A stretch of 64,000 bases of DNA from Microbacterium aurantiacum (GTDB lineage: Bacteria > Actinomycetota > Actinomycetes > Actinomycetales > Microbacteriaceae): positions 124,001 to 188,000 of the forward strand of contig NZ_JAJPDW010000003.1 in NCBI RefSeq assembly GCF_021654035.1, written 5' to 3'. Every line of letters starts with the position of its first letter. The first letter of the stretch is position 1. The position numbers and the translations under genes were made by a program. This document shows, piece by piece, positions 28,191 to 36,726 of this stretch. A model generated the notes under the pieces. The model was not told where the DNA came from, did no database searches, and saw nothing but the letters and a program-made list of their open reading frames with translations.

Positions 28191-29048
28191 ATGACTGACC
28201 GAAACGGGCGCACGGTTCCGCTGTGGACCGAATCGGACGTCCGGGCGCACGTGCGCGCGCCCCGCTCCGACGACGACAAGTACCGTCGCGGAGTCGTGGG
28301 GATGCGCACCGGCGCCGACGCGTATCCGGGCGCCGCGGTCCTCGGGGTCGAGGCCGCGTGGCGGTCGGGCGCGGGCATGGTCCGGTACGCCGGTCCGCGC
28401 CGTGCGGAAGACCTCGTCCTCGCGCGACGGCCCGAGACGGTCACCGCTGTCGGTCGCGTGCAGGCGTGGGTGCTCGGGTCAGGAACGGATGCCGCAACCC
28501 GGACGCCCGAGGAGACCTCGGCCCTCCGCGACATCCTCGCCGGGGACGTCGCGGTCGTCGTCGACGCGGGCGCGCTGGACCTCGCACCGGAGGGCTCGGC
28601 GCCGCGCATCCTGACGCCGCACGCGCGAGAGCACGATCGGCTGCGCGCTGCGCTCGGACTCGCCGCCGCGGACGCCGATCGCGGGGCATCCGTCGTCGAG
28701 ACCGCGCGCGCCGTCGGCGCGGTGGTGCTGCTCAAGGGCGCCCGCACCCTCGTGGCGGACCCGGACGGCACGCTCGTCGCCGTCGAAGCGGGCACGCCGT
28801 GGCTCGCGACCGCGGGGACGGGCGATGTGCTCGCGGGCATCATCGGCGCCCTCGTGGCCGCCGCGGCGGCCGATCAGCCCCGGCTCGACCCGCGCCGGCT
28901 GGCGGGACTCGCCGCGACCGGCGCGTGGTTGCACGGTCACGCCGCCCGCCGTGCCTCGACCGAGCGTGCGGGCGGTCCGATCACGGCGCTGGACGTGGCG
29001 GATGCCGTCCCCGCGGTCATCGGCGCGGTTCTCGCCCCCGTTGCGTAG
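28191..29048 (+). CDS. nnrD: ADP/ATP-dependent NAD(P)H-hydrate dehydratase
   Basis: The 285-residue protein is the YjeF C-terminal (carbohydrate-kinase-like) domain alone. Typical stretches are KYRRGVVGMRTGADAYPGAAVLGVEAAWRSGAGMVRYAG, ILTPHAREHDRL, VVLLKGARTLVADPDGT and the anion-hole motif WLATAGTGDVLAGIIGAL near the C-terminus. It repairs NAD(P)HX, a damaged hydrated cofactor. The epimerase partner NnrE, often fused at the N-terminus, is absent here and must be encoded elsewhere if present. It follows the second corC by 6 bases and is probably in the same operon. Confidence 0.93.
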   Translation: MTDRNGRTVPLWTESDVRAHVRAPRSDDDKYRRGVVGMRTGADAYPGAAVLGVEAAWRSGAGMVRYAGPRRAEDLVLARRPETVTAVGRVQAWVLGSGTDAATRTPEETSALRDILAGDVAVVVDAGALDLAPEGSAPRILTPHAREHDRLRAALGLAAADADRGASVVETARAVGAVVLLKGARTLVADPDGTLVAVEAGTPWLATAGTGDVLAGIIGALVAAAAADQPRLDPRRLAGLAATGAWLHGHAARRASTERAGGPITALDVADAVPAVIGAVLAPVA

Positions 29049-29073
29049 CATCGGCCGGATGCCCGCCGCTCCC

Positions 29074-29079
29074 TAGGAT
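29074..29079 (+). promoter_or_regulatory. -10 box (TAGGAT), leaderless start at 29086
   Basis: TAGGAT ends 6 bases before the GTG at 29086 and fixes this start. Confidence 0.5.
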
Positions 29080-29085
29080 GGGACC

Positions 29086-30321
29086 GTGTCGAGGCGGGCG
29101 GCGTTGTGGTGCGGGTTCGCCCTCGTCCACGCCCTCGTGATCGTCCTCGGTCTCGTCGACGGACGCGCGGCCTCCTGGGACGTCGATCAGCTCTACCGCT
29201 GGTGGGCCGGCACGACGATCAGGGGCGACGCGATCCCCGGGCTCACGATGGAGTGGATCTATCCGCCCCTCGCGTTGGTCCCCATCGTCTTGGCCGGGTT
29301 CCTCGGTGCCGCCGTCGACTACACACTCGCGTGGGGCCTGCTCGTCACGGCGGCGGATGCGGTGGCCTTCGGCATCCTGATCGGAGCGGCGAGGTCGCGC
29401 GGCCGCGTCGTCGCCGCCCTCTTCTGGCTCGCCGCGATCCTCGCCCTCGGCGGTGTCGGCATGTACCGCCTCGACGCGATCACGGTGCCGGTGGCGATCC
29501 TCGGCTGTCTCTGGCTCGTCGGACGCCCGTGGCTCGCCTCGGCGCTGTTGGCGGCGGCGACCTGGATCAAGGTCTGGCCCGCAGCGCTCCTGCTGGCCGC
29601 AGTGATCGCGGTCCGCCGACGCGGGGCGATCATCGGCGCCGGCGCGGCGCTCAGCGCGGTCGTCGTTGCCCTCGCGCTCTCGGCGGGCGGTGCGACCCAC
29701 CTCCTCGGTTTCGTCGGGGACCAGACGACCCGGGGGCTGCAGCTCGAGGCTCCGGTCAGCTCGGTCTACGTCCTGCTCGCGCTCGCCGGATCGTCCGGGG
29801 CGTCGGTGTACTACGACCCCGACATCGTCACCTTCCAGGTCACGGGCCCGAACGTCGACGTCGTCATCGCGCTCATGACGCCGCTCCTCGTCCTCGTCGC
29901 CGCGGCGCTCGCCGCCGTCGGTGCCGTGAAGGTCGGGCGCGGCGCGCGCTTCGTCTCCCTCTTCCCTCCGCTCGCGCTGTCGCTGGTGCTCGCCCTCATC
30001 GCGGTGAACAAGGTCGGCTCGCCCCAGTACATGGTGTGGATCATCGCGCCGTTCGTGCTCGCGCTGGTCGTCGATCGACGGGCGTGGGCGGCGCCGGCGC
30101 TGCTCGCCCTGGTCATGACCGCGGCGACCCAGGTGCTCTTCCCGTGGGCGTACGACGCGTTGCTGGCTCTGCAGCCCGCGGCGGTAGCGCTGCTGCTGGG
30201 GCGTAACCTGCTGGAGGTGGTCCTGTTCGTCTGGATCGCGGCGCGGCTCGTCGCCGTCCCCACCGCCGTCCGCGTCCCCGCGGGCGACCCCCCACCCGCC
30301 ACTCCGGAAGGATCCCCATGA
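29086..30321 (+). CDS. Polytopic membrane protein, GT87/GT-C-like mannosyltransferase family
   Basis: The 411-residue protein has about ten membrane helices and a large first loop with SWDVDQLYRWW and PGLTMEWIYPPLALVPI. An Asp in the first loop followed by an Arg/Trp-rich segment and YPPLAL is typical of the DUF2029/GT87 family, whose members use polyprenyl-phosphate mannose to build cell-wall lipoglycans in actinobacteria. Other family signs are MYRLDAITVPVAILG, WIKVWPAALLLAA and NKVGSPQYMVWIIAP. Substrate is not predictable. It overlaps the downstream thiamine-binding gene by 4 bases. Confidence 0.75.
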   Translation: MSRRAALWCGFALVHALVIVLGLVDGRAASWDVDQLYRWWAGTTIRGDAIPGLTMEWIYPPLALVPIVLAGFLGAAVDYTLAWGLLVTAADAVAFGILIGAARSRGRVVAALFWLAAILALGGVGMYRLDAITVPVAILGCLWLVGRPWLASALLAAATWIKVWPAALLLAAVIAVRRRGAIIGAGAALSAVVVALALSAGGATHLLGFVGDQTTRGLQLEAPVSSVYVLLALAGSSGASVYYDPDIVTFQVTGPNVDVVIALMTPLLVLVAAALAAVGAVKVGRGARFVSLFPPLALSLVLALIAVNKVGSPQYMVWIIAPFVLALVVDRRAWAAPALLALVMTAATQVLFPWAYDALLALQPAAVALLLGRNLLEVVLFVWIAARLVAVPTAVRVPAGDPPPATPEGSP

Positions 30322-30623
30322 TCGTTGCCTTCTCCGTCGCCCCGAGCGGGACCGGCCGCGCCGACGGCTCCGTCCACGATGCCGTCGCAGCCGCGGTGCG
30401 GGTGGTGCGCGACAGCGGGCTGCCTCACCGCACCTCGTCGATGTTCACCGAGATCGAAGGCGAATGGGATGAGGTCTTCGACGTCGTCAAGCGCGCCACC
30501 GAGGCCGTCGCGCCGTTCGGCTCGCGCGTGTCGCTGGTGCTGAAGGCCGACATCCGTCCGGGGTACACCGGAGAGCTGGACGGCAAGCTCGCCCGCCTCG
30601 AGGCGGCGATCGAAGGCTCCTGA
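30318..30623 (+). CDS. Thiamine-binding/MTH1187 (YkoF-like, DUF77) protein
   Basis: The 101-residue protein starts MIVAFSVAPSGTGRADGSVHDAVAAAVRVVRDSGLPHRTSSMFTEIEG when read in pieces. This is the beta-alpha-beta pattern of the MTH1187/YkoF family, which forms tetramers and, in YkoF, binds the thiamine pyrimidine part. EWDEVFDVVKRATEAV and RVSLVLKADIRPG complete the ferredoxin-like fold. It overlaps the GT87-like gene (ATGA), so it is co-translated, but a metabolic link between the two is not obvious. Precise ligand unknown. Confidence 0.85.
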   Translation: MIVAFSVAPSGTGRADGSVHDAVAAAVRVVRDSGLPHRTSSMFTEIEGEWDEVFDVVKRATEAVAPFGSRVSLVLKADIRPGYTGELDGKLARLEAAIEGS

Positions 30624-30632
30624 GCCCGGCCG

Positions 30633-31838
30633 TCAGGCCTCCAGCAATCGGCGCAGGTGCGCCCCGACGGATGCCGTCTCGATGAGGAATCCGTCGTGGC
30701 CGAAGTCGCTTGTCAGCACCACCGCTTGATCCCCGTCGATGGTGTGACGGATGCCGCGGGCGATGCGATGCTGGCCGTCGACGGGGAAGAGGCGGTCGCT
30801 GTCGATGCCGAGGACGAGCGTCCGCGCCGCGACCCGTTGCAGGGCCTCCTCGACCCCGCCGCGGTCGCGTCCGACATCGTGGGAGTTCATCGCCTCGACG
30901 AGGATGAGGTAGGAGTTCGCATCGAAGCGACGCGTGAACTTGTTGCCGTGGAAGTCGAGATAGGACTCCACGGCGAAGCGTCCGCCGTGTCCGAGCGGGC
31001 TGACCCCGGACTGCCAGGATCGTTGGAAGCGCTGGTTCAGCTCCGTCGGTGAGCGGTAGTTCAGCAGCGCCATGCGGCGCGCGAGGGCCAGGCCGCGGTG
31101 CGGACCGTCACCGTCGCCGGCGTCGTAGTACTGCCCTCCCGCGAAGCGCGGGTCGAGCCGGATCGCCCCGAGCTGGACAGAGTTCAGAGCGATCTGATCG
31201 GCGGTGTTCACCGGCGGTGCCGAGAGGACCGCGAGACGCGCGACCCGCTCAGGGAGACCGACCGCCCATTCCAGCGCGTGCATGCCGCCCATCGACCCGC
31301 CGATCACGGCGGCCCACGTCTCGATGCCGAGTGCATCGGTGAGGCGGGCCTGCGCGGCGACCTGGTCGCGGACGGTCAGGTACGGGAAGCGCGCCGCCCA
31401 CTCGTAGCCGTCGGGGGCGATGCTCGCGGGGCCCGTCGATCCCTGGCATCCGCCCAGCATGTTCGGCGCCACGACGAACCACCGGTCGGTGTCGATCGGG
31501 CCGCCGGGACCGACGATGTCATCCCACCAGCCGCTGGTCGGATGCCCGGGTTCGGCAGGTCCTCGCACGTGCGAGTCGCCGGTAAGGGCGTGGAGGATCA
31601 GGATCGCGTTGTCGCGCGCCTCGTTGAGCGTCCCCCAGGTCTCGTACGCGAGACGCACAGCCGGGATCTCGTCTCCGCTCTCAGTGCGGAGCGGGCCGAG
31701 GGGTGCGAACCGGCGCCGCCCGGGCGGGTCGCCGTCGCGCCACGCACCCGTCGCGGGCGGGCGACCGAGGAGCGATCGGGCGTCGGCCTCCGTCACCGGC
31801 GCGGAGGGCACCGTGTCTTCGGAGGTCTGCCAGTCCAT
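30633..31838 (-). CDS. metX: Homoserine O-acetyltransferase
   Basis: The 401-residue alpha/beta hydrolase-fold enzyme acetylates homoserine in methionine synthesis. The oxyanion and substrate loop is ILILHALTGDSHV and WWDDIVGPGGPIDTDRWFVVAPNMLGGCQGSTGP. The nucleophile is Ser in VIGGSMGGMHALEW, the acid is Asp in LGIDSDRLFP, and the base is His in FGHDGFLIE. The ATG at 31838 is set by a GAGAAT box 6 bases upstream, although the frame stays open much further. metY lies only 1 kb away on the same strand, separated by an SDR gene on the other strand. Confidence 0.95.
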   Translation of the reverse strand: MDWQTSEDTVPSAPVTEADARSLLGRPPATGAWRDGDPPGRRRFAPLGPLRTESGDEIPAVRLAYETWGTLNEARDNAILILHALTGDSHVRGPAEPGHPTSGWWDDIVGPGGPIDTDRWFVVAPNMLGGCQGSTGPASIAPDGYEWAARFPYLTVRDQVAAQARLTDALGIETWAAVIGGSMGGMHALEWAVGLPERVARLAVLSAPPVNTADQIALNSVQLGAIRLDPRFAGGQYYDAGDGDGPHRGLALARRMALLNYRSPTELNQRFQRSWQSGVSPLGHGGRFAVESYLDFHGNKFTRRFDANSYLILVEAMNSHDVGRDRGGVEEALQRVAARTLVLGIDSDRLFPVDGQHRIARGIRHTIDGDQAVVLTSDFGHDGFLIETASVGAHLRRLLEA

Positions 31839-31844
31839 CGCTCC

Positions 31845-31850
31845 ATTCTC
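31845..31850 (-). promoter_or_regulatory. -10 box (GAGAAT) of metX, leaderless
   Basis: GAGAAT on the minus strand lies 6 bases before the metX ATG. Confidence 0.45.
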
Positions 31851-31928
31851 GCCCGCGCGTCGGTCTCCGGAGTTCCTGTTACGCCGGGGAACTTCCCCGC
31901 GACGACCCCGGGCCCCTGACCGGGCCGC

Positions 31929-31934
31929 GAGAAT
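31929..31934 (+). promoter_or_regulatory. -10 box (GAGAAT) of the SDR gene, leaderless
   Basis: GAGAAT lies 6 bases before the ATG at 31941. It mirrors the identical box of divergent metX and supports this start over the GTG two codons upstream. Confidence 0.45.
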
Positions 31935-31940
31935 GTGGTC

Positions 31941-32639
31941 ATGTCCCGCTTCCTCCTCATCGCCGCCTCCAGCGGCATCGGTCAGGCCACCGCCGAACTC
32001 CTGCGCAGTGCAGGGCACGACGTGGTCACCACCGCTCGCAACAGCGAGAAGATCACACCGGATGCCGAACTGGACGCCACCGACTTCGACGCCGTCGATC
32101 GCCTCATCGCCGAGGCCGGCGACGTCGACGGCGTCGCGTGCTTCGCCGGGTCGATGCTCCTCAAGCCCGCTCATCTGACCTCGCGCGCGCAGTACGACGA
32201 CATCGTGGCGGCGTCGCTCACGACCGCGTTCGCCACGGTCCGCGCGGCGGGACGTCACCTCCGGGGCGGCGGCTCCGTCGTCCTGGTGTCCTCCGCCGCC
32301 GCGATGGCAGGGCTGTCCAACCATGACGCCATCGCCGCCGCGAAGGCCGGGGTCATCGGACTCACCCTGTCGGCCGCGGCGAGCTACGCGGCGCAGAACC
32401 TGCGCATCAACGCCGTCGCCCCGGGGCTCACCCAGACGCCGCTGACGGCCGGACTCACGGCGAGCGAGCAGTCGCGGAAGGTGTCCGAGGCGATGCACGC
32501 TCTCGGCCGGCTGGGCGAGCCGGAGGACGTCGCGCGCGCCGTGGTGTTCCTTCTCGATCCGGCGAACCACTGGATCACCGGCCAGGTCCTGGGCGTCGAC
32601 GGCGGCCTCGGACACGTGCGGCCGAAGATCCGCGCGTAA
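31941..32639 (+). CDS. Short-chain dehydrogenase-like protein lacking the catalytic tyrosine
   Basis: The 232-residue Rossmann protein has a cofactor loop AASSGIG (about 8-14), where the first Gly of TGxxxGxG is Ala. The Ser of the active site is present in VVLVSSAAAMAG, but at the usual Tyr-x-x-x-Lys site it reads Ile-Ala-Ala-Ala-Lys, so the Tyr is missing. The C-terminal part is normal (INAVAPGLTQTPL; ITGQVLGVDGGLG). It may bind NAD(P) without classical dehydrogenase activity or act as a partner subunit. It is divergent from metX. A two-helix frame follows directly after its stop. Confidence 0.8.
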   Translation: MSRFLLIAASSGIGQATAELLRSAGHDVVTTARNSEKITPDAELDATDFDAVDRLIAEAGDVDGVACFAGSMLLKPAHLTSRAQYDDIVAASLTTAFATVRAAGRHLRGGGSVVLVSSAAAMAGLSNHDAIAAAKAGVIGLTLSAAASYAAQNLRINAVAPGLTQTPLTAGLTASEQSRKVSEAMHALGRLGEPEDVARAVVFLLDPANHWITGQVLGVDGGLGHVRPKIRA

Positions 32640-32689
32640 GCGGCTTCGCCCTCGACCTCGCCGCGTTCGGATACATCGCCACCCTCGCC

Positions 32690-32815
32690 GTGATCGGCTG
32701 GCTCGCCGTCCGGCGTTCCCGCCTGACCGTGCCCGCACGCCTGGGTGTCTTCGCGCTGCTCCTCGGTCTCGGCCTGCTCGTGATCGCGCTGCAGACGCTC
32801 GCGAAGTCCGTCTGA
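32690..32815 (+). CDS. Possible small membrane protein (41 residues from GTG)
   Basis: A frame directly behind the SDR stop encodes a polar-flanked hydrophobic pair: MIGWLAVRRSRLTVPARLG, then a second helix FALLLGLGLLVIALQTLA and a TGA stop at 32813. The same frame stays open upstream to 32636 and would add a matching first helix (FGYIATLAVIGWL), but there is no ATG, GTG or TTG before 32690. Either the true start is unusual, the gene is decayed, or a -1 frameshift joins it to the SDR protein. The codon pattern and membrane composition look coding. Confidence 0.35.
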   Translation: MIGWLAVRRSRLTVPARLGVFALLLGLGLLVIALQTLAKSV

Positions 32816-32832
32816 TCGCGACGGCCTCCCGA

Positions 32833-32875
32833 CACGACGGATGCCCCGGACCTGAGGCCCGGGGCATCCGTCGTG
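32833..32875. terminator. Bidirectional terminator between the SDR unit and metY
   Basis: A perfect 17-bp inverted repeat (starting CACGACGGATGCCCCGG) with a 9-base loop lies between convergent units, 15 bases before the metY stop. The stem contains the GGATGC/GCATCC motif common in this genome. Confidence 0.85.
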
Positions 32876-32889
32876 TGCGTCGTCCTGCG

Positions 32890-34212
32890 TCAGGCGCGTG
32901 CGGCCTCCGACACGCGACGCGCGGCGGCGAGTGCCTGATCGAGGTCGGCCTTCAGATCGTCGATGTTCTCCAGACCCACCGACAGGCGCACCAGGCCCGG
33001 AGTGACGCCCGCGGTGAGCTGCTGCTCGGGGGTCAGCTGCGAGTGCGTGGTGGACGCCGGGTGGATGACCAGCGAGCGCACGTCGCCGATGTTGGCGAGG
33101 TGGCTGAAGAGGGTCAGCGCGTTGACGAACTCGCGACCGGCTTCGACACCGCCCTTGAGCTCGAACGAGAGCACCGCACCGACGCCCTTGGGGGCGTAGG
33201 TGTTCGCTGCGGCGTACCACGGCGACGTGGGCAGGCCCGAGTAGTTCACCGAGGCGACGTCGTCACGGCTCTCGAGCCACTCGGCGATCTCCTGGGCGTT
33301 CTGCACGTGGCGCTCGATACGCAGCGACAGCGTCTCGATCCCCTGGATGAGCAGCCATGCCGACTGCGGCGAGATGGCCGCACCGAGGTCGCGGAGCAGC
33401 TGCACGCGGGCCTTGATGATGTAGGCGAGGGGGTCGCCGACGGCCGCAGTGTAGCTGGCGCCATGGTACGAGGGGTCGGGGACCGTGAGGCCGGGGAACC
33501 GGTCGACGTTCTGCGACCACGGGAAGCTGCCGCCGTCGACGATGACGCCGCCGATGACCGTGCCGTGCCCGCCGAGGAACTTCGTCGCCGAGTGGATGAC
33601 GATGTCGGCGCCGTGCTCGAACGGCTTGATCAGGTACGGCGTCGCGATGGTGTTGTCGACGATCAGCGGCACACCCGCCTCGTGGGCGACGTCGGCGACG
33701 GTGCGGATGTCGAGCACGTTGATCTTCGGGTTGCCGATGGTCTCGGCGAAGAACAGCTTCGTGTTCGGGCGGACGGCCGCGCGCCACTCCTCGGGGTCGT
33801 CCTGGTTCTCCACGAACGTCGTCTCGATGCCGAGCTTGGCGAGGGTGTACTTGAAGAGGTTGTAGGTGCCGCCGTAGATCGAGCTCGACGAGACGATGTG
33901 GTCGCCGGCCTCGGCGATGTTCAGCACCGCGAAGGTCTCCGCCGCCTGGCCGCTCGCGACCAGCAGTGCACCGGTCCCGCCCTCCAGCGCCGCCAGACGC
34001 TGCTCCACGACATCCTGGGTGGGGTTCTGAATGCGGGTGTAGATGTTGCCGAACTCCGCCAGGGCGAAGAGGTTCGCGGCGTGGTCGGCGTTGTCGAAGA
34101 CGTAGGACGTCGTCTGGTAGATCGGAGTCGCACGAGCCTTCGTCACCGGGTCGGGCTGCGCGCCCGAGTGGATCTGCTTGGTCTCGAAACGCCAGTTCTC
34201 GGGTGCGGACAC
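32890..34212 (-). CDS. metY: O-acetylhomoserine/O-acetylserine sulfhydrylase
   Basis: The 440-residue Cys/Met-metabolism PLP enzyme makes homocysteine from O-acetylhomoserine and sulfide, using the product of the nearby MetX. The PLP Lys lies in VIHSATKFLGGHGTVIGGV, the phosphate-binding stretch is LLVASGQAAETFAVLNIA, and the family start is ENWRFETKQIHSGAQPDP. The C-terminal RLSVGLENIDDLKADLDQAL is diagnostic. The GTG at 34212 matches the usual N-terminus. A full -35/-10 promoter lies about 50 bases upstream. I see no SAM riboswitch in the short leader. Confidence 0.95.
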   Translation of the reverse strand: MSAPENWRFETKQIHSGAQPDPVTKARATPIYQTTSYVFDNADHAANLFALAEFGNIYTRIQNPTQDVVEQRLAALEGGTGALLVASGQAAETFAVLNIAEAGDHIVSSSSIYGGTYNLFKYTLAKLGIETTFVENQDDPEEWRAAVRPNTKLFFAETIGNPKINVLDIRTVADVAHEAGVPLIVDNTIATPYLIKPFEHGADIVIHSATKFLGGHGTVIGGVIVDGGSFPWSQNVDRFPGLTVPDPSYHGASYTAAVGDPLAYIIKARVQLLRDLGAAISPQSAWLLIQGIETLSLRIERHVQNAQEIAEWLESRDDVASVNYSGLPTSPWYAAANTYAPKGVGAVLSFELKGGVEAGREFVNALTLFSHLANIGDVRSLVIHPASTTHSQLTPEQQLTAGVTPGLVRLSVGLENIDDLKADLDQALAAARRVSEAARA

Positions 34213-34266
34213 GGCTTGCTCCTGCGGGGTCTGGGCGCCGGGGCGGACGCACCCGGTCGACTACCG

Positions 34267-34295
34267 ACAGTAGGCAACGGATGCCGCGACGACAA
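34267..34295 (-). promoter_or_regulatory. Promoter of metY
   Basis: On the minus strand TTGTCG (34295-34290) and TACTGT (34272-34267) are separated by 17 bases, giving a leader of about 50 bases before the GTG. It is one of few promoters here with both boxes. Confidence 0.5.
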
Positions 34296-34351
34296 CGGTC
34301 GGGAAATGTGACGTAACGAACTGGCCTCCCGGATCGGGGGCTCGCTGTGGG

Positions 34352-34357
34352 TAGCGT
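34352..34357 (+). promoter_or_regulatory. -10 box (TAGCGT) of the second SDR gene, leaderless
   Basis: TAGCGT ends 7 bases before the ATG at 34365 and supports that start rather than the GTG at 34347. Confidence 0.45.
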
Positions 34358-34364
34358 GGGGACC

Positions 34365-35144
34365 ATGACGATCAGACGTGCGGTGGTGACCGGAGCGAGC
34401 TCGGGGATCGGTGAGGCGACGGCGCGGGCCCTGCGCACCGCCGGATGGGACGTGGTCGGCGTCGCGCGCCGCGCGGAGCGCCTGCGTCGCCTGGAAGAGG
34501 AGATCGGCATCCGTGCGTACGCCGCGGATCTGACCTCGGCAGCCGACGTCGACGCTCTCGTCGGCTGGCTCGCCGAGACCGGGCGCGTCGACGCGCTCGT
34601 GCACGTCGCCGGTGGTGCGCGCGGGGCGGATCGCGTCGAGGACGGAGCCGCCGAGGATTGGCAGTGGATGTTCGAGGTGAACGTGCTCTCCGCCCAGCGC
34701 CTCGTCGCCGGCCTGCTGCCGCAGCTGCGCGCCGCGGCGGATGAGACGGGTCACGCCGACACCGTCTTCGTCACCTCGACCGCCGCGCAGACGGCGTACG
34801 TCGGTGGAGCCGGCTACAACGCGGCGAAGGCGGGGGAGGCGATGCTCGTGCATGCGCTCCGTCTGGAGCTGAACGGCGAGCCGATCCGGGTCGTGGAGGT
34901 CGCCCCGGGCATGGTGCAGACCGAGGAGTTCACCCTGAACCGCCTGCGCGGCGACGCGCAGAGCGCCGAGCGCGTCTACGAGGGCGTGGAGGCGCCGCTC
35001 ACTGCGACCGATGTCGCCGACGTGATCGCCTACGCGCTCGCCGCGCCCGCCCACGTGAACCTGGACCTCGTGACGATGCGCCCCGTCGCGCAGTCGGCGC
35101 AGCATCTTCTGGCTCGCGGACCGCTCCGCCCGCGCACGGCGTAG
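34365..35144 (+). CDS. Short-chain dehydrogenase/reductase (classical, YdfG-like)
   Basis: The 259-residue enzyme has the intact SDR set: cofactor loop VVTGASSGIGEATARAL, the Asp-Leu adenine-site pair in AYAADLTS, catalytic Ser in VFVTSTAAQTAYVG, Tyr-Lys in YNAAKAGEAML, and VVEVAPGMVQTEEF after the active site. It most resembles the serine 3-dehydrogenase/YdfG group that oxidises 3-hydroxy acids with NADP, but specificity cannot be read from sequence. It is transcribed away from metY with 150 bases between. Confidence 0.88.
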   Translation: MTIRRAVVTGASSGIGEATARALRTAGWDVVGVARRAERLRRLEEEIGIRAYAADLTSAADVDALVGWLAETGRVDALVHVAGGARGADRVEDGAAEDWQWMFEVNVLSAQRLVAGLLPQLRAAADETGHADTVFVTSTAAQTAYVGGAGYNAAKAGEAMLVHALRLELNGEPIRVVEVAPGMVQTEEFTLNRLRGDAQSAERVYEGVEAPLTATDVADVIAYALAAPAHVNLDLVTMRPVAQSAQHLLARGPLRPRTA

Positions 35145-35179
35145 CCCCTGCCCGCCGGGCGGCGCTCACGCGCTCCCGA

Positions 35180-36655
35180 TCACGCGCTCGCGGTGACCTC
35201 GGCGGAGACCTCATCGGCGAACGCGACGCGGGGGACGAAGACGAGCAGCACCGCGGCGAGGAATCCGCCCGCGGCGCAGATGGACCACACCGCCATGTAA
35301 CCGCCGAGGGACGCCGCGGTCTCGCTCGCGACGATCCCCGCCCCGGCGGCGAGGACGACGCCGAAGACGGCGGATGCGAACGTGCCGCCGATGGTCTTGG
35401 TCGTGTTGGTCAGCGCCGACGCGACGCCCGTCTGGCCCTGGGGTGCTGCGGCGGCGGCCGCGGCGGGCATCGCCCCGACGAGGGCGCCTGAGCCGAGCCC
35501 GGCGATCGCGAGGTTGAGCAGGACCTGCCAGAGCTCCTGATGGAACGGCAGGAAGAGGGTGTACCCGATGCCGACCAGCGCGGCGGAGCCGATGAGGATC
35601 AGGCGCGGACTCGCCCGCCGGGAGGTCACGGCGAACAGCACGGCTCCGACGATGAGGGAGACCAGGTACACGCCGATGACGTTCGACCGCCCGGTCGCGT
35701 CCAGGCCCAGCCCGTATCCGAGCGCCGGATCGGTCCCGGCGTAGGTCGACAGCGGTCCCTGGGCGCCGAGGAGGCTGATCCCGACGAGGAAGGCGGTGGC
35801 CTGGACCGGCCACATCTCCGGCCGGCGGAGGACGCGGATGTCGATCGCCGGGTCGTCCTGTCGCAGCTCGACGCGCACGAACACCACGAGCATCGCGATG
35901 CCGAGCGCCAGCAGGATCCACACGACCGGAGAGCCCGCGCCGTTCAGTCGCAGGAACGTCAGCGCGCTGGTGAGGAGGAGCAGGGCGATGGTGAGGATGA
36001 CGAACCCCCACGTGTCCAGTCGTCGACCCCGCACGGGCTCGGACTCGGGGACGGCGACGGCGATGACGACGCACGTGAGGGTGACCGCGATCGCCGGGAC
36101 GGTGAGGGTGAGCGCCAGGTCGCCGCCGGTCGCGGCGAAGATGCGTCCCGCGGCGAGCGCCCCGATGATCGCGCCGGCCTGGAGCCCCACCACGAGGAGC
36201 CCCGCGGCGCGGCGGGTCAACGAGACGCCGCGGTTCTGCCGGCGTCCGCGTTCGAAGATGAGCGCGATCTCGAGCGGCAGCCACACCACGTAGAAGCCCT
36301 GGAGGGCCCACGCGATGAGGAACGACCAGAAGTCGCCCGCGAAGGCGAGCCACCAGCTGGCTCCGGCGGTGAGGATCGCCGAGACGAGCAGGATCTTCTT
36401 ATGCCCGTACATGTCGCCCAGCTTGGCGAGGATGGGCACCACGATCGCCGACAGCAGCAGCTGTGCCGCTTCGAACCAGTTCACGTCGGCGTCGGTGACC
36501 CCGAGACGGATCACGATGTCGCTGAAGAGGGGGACGTAGAACCCCTGCAGGATGCCGCTGGTGACCTCGACGAGGACGAACCAGCCGATGAGGCCGGCGG
36601 TGATGCCGAGCGCGGAGCCGCGCAGGCGGTCGACGGCGGCGGAGGCGCGGGACAC
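35180..36655 (-). CDS. MFS transporter, drug:H+ antiporter-like
   Basis: The 491-residue carrier has about 12-14 membrane helices. MFS motif A appears in [14 protein letters not shown] after helix 2, and the central loop contains [14 protein letters not shown]. The N-terminus ([37 protein letters not shown]) and the long helix set resemble 14-helix DHA2-type carriers. The C-terminal half has Gly/Ala-rich helices with [23 protein letters not shown]. Substrate is unknown. The GTG start has TATCCT 6 bases upstream. It is divergent from ung. Confidence 0.85.
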   Translation of the reverse strand: MSRASAAVDRLRGSALGITAGLIGWFVLVEVTSGILQGFYVPLFSDIVIRLGVTDADVNWFEAAQLLLSAIVVPILAKLGDMYGHKKILLVSAILTAGASWWLAFAGDFWSFLIAWALQGFYVVWLPLEIALIFERGRRQNRGVSLTRRAAGLLVVGLQAGAIIGALAAGRIFAATGGDLALTLTVPAIAVTLTCVVIAVAVPESEPVRGRRLDTWGFVILTIALLLLTSALTFLRLNGAGSPVVWILLALGIAMLVVFVRVELRQDDPAIDIRVLRRPEMWPVQATAFLVGISLLGAQGPLSTYAGTDPALGYGLGLDATGRSNVIGVYLVSLIVGAVLFAVTSRRASPRLILIGSAALVGIGYTLFLPFHQELWQVLLNLAIAGLGSGALVGAMPAAAAAAAPQGQTGVASALTNTTKTIGGTFASAVFGVVLAAGAGIVASETAASLGGYMAVWSICAAGGFLAAVLLVFVPRVAFADEVSAEVTASA

Positions 36656-36661
36656 GCGCTG

Positions 36662-36667
36662 AGGATA
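36662..36667 (-). promoter_or_regulatory. -10 box (TATCCT) of the MFS gene, leaderless
   Basis: TATCCT on the minus strand lies exactly 6 bases before the GTG at 36655. Confidence 0.5.
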
Positions 36668-36726
36668 ACACCGCGGCTCGCTCTAGGCTGGGTCCCCGCG
36701 CGCACAGCCGCGAGGAAGGACGGGTC

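Noticed and set aside
30633..32867. metX start several hundred bases further upstream in the same open frame
   Set aside because: The extension overlaps the oppositely oriented SDR gene and reads as Arg-rich shadow sequence; the GAGAAT box and MetX N-terminus place the start at 31838.
34213..34364. SAM riboswitch upstream of metY
   Set aside because: The leader from the predicted start of transcription is only about 50 bases and shows none of the conserved SAM-I or SAM-II/IV core pieces.
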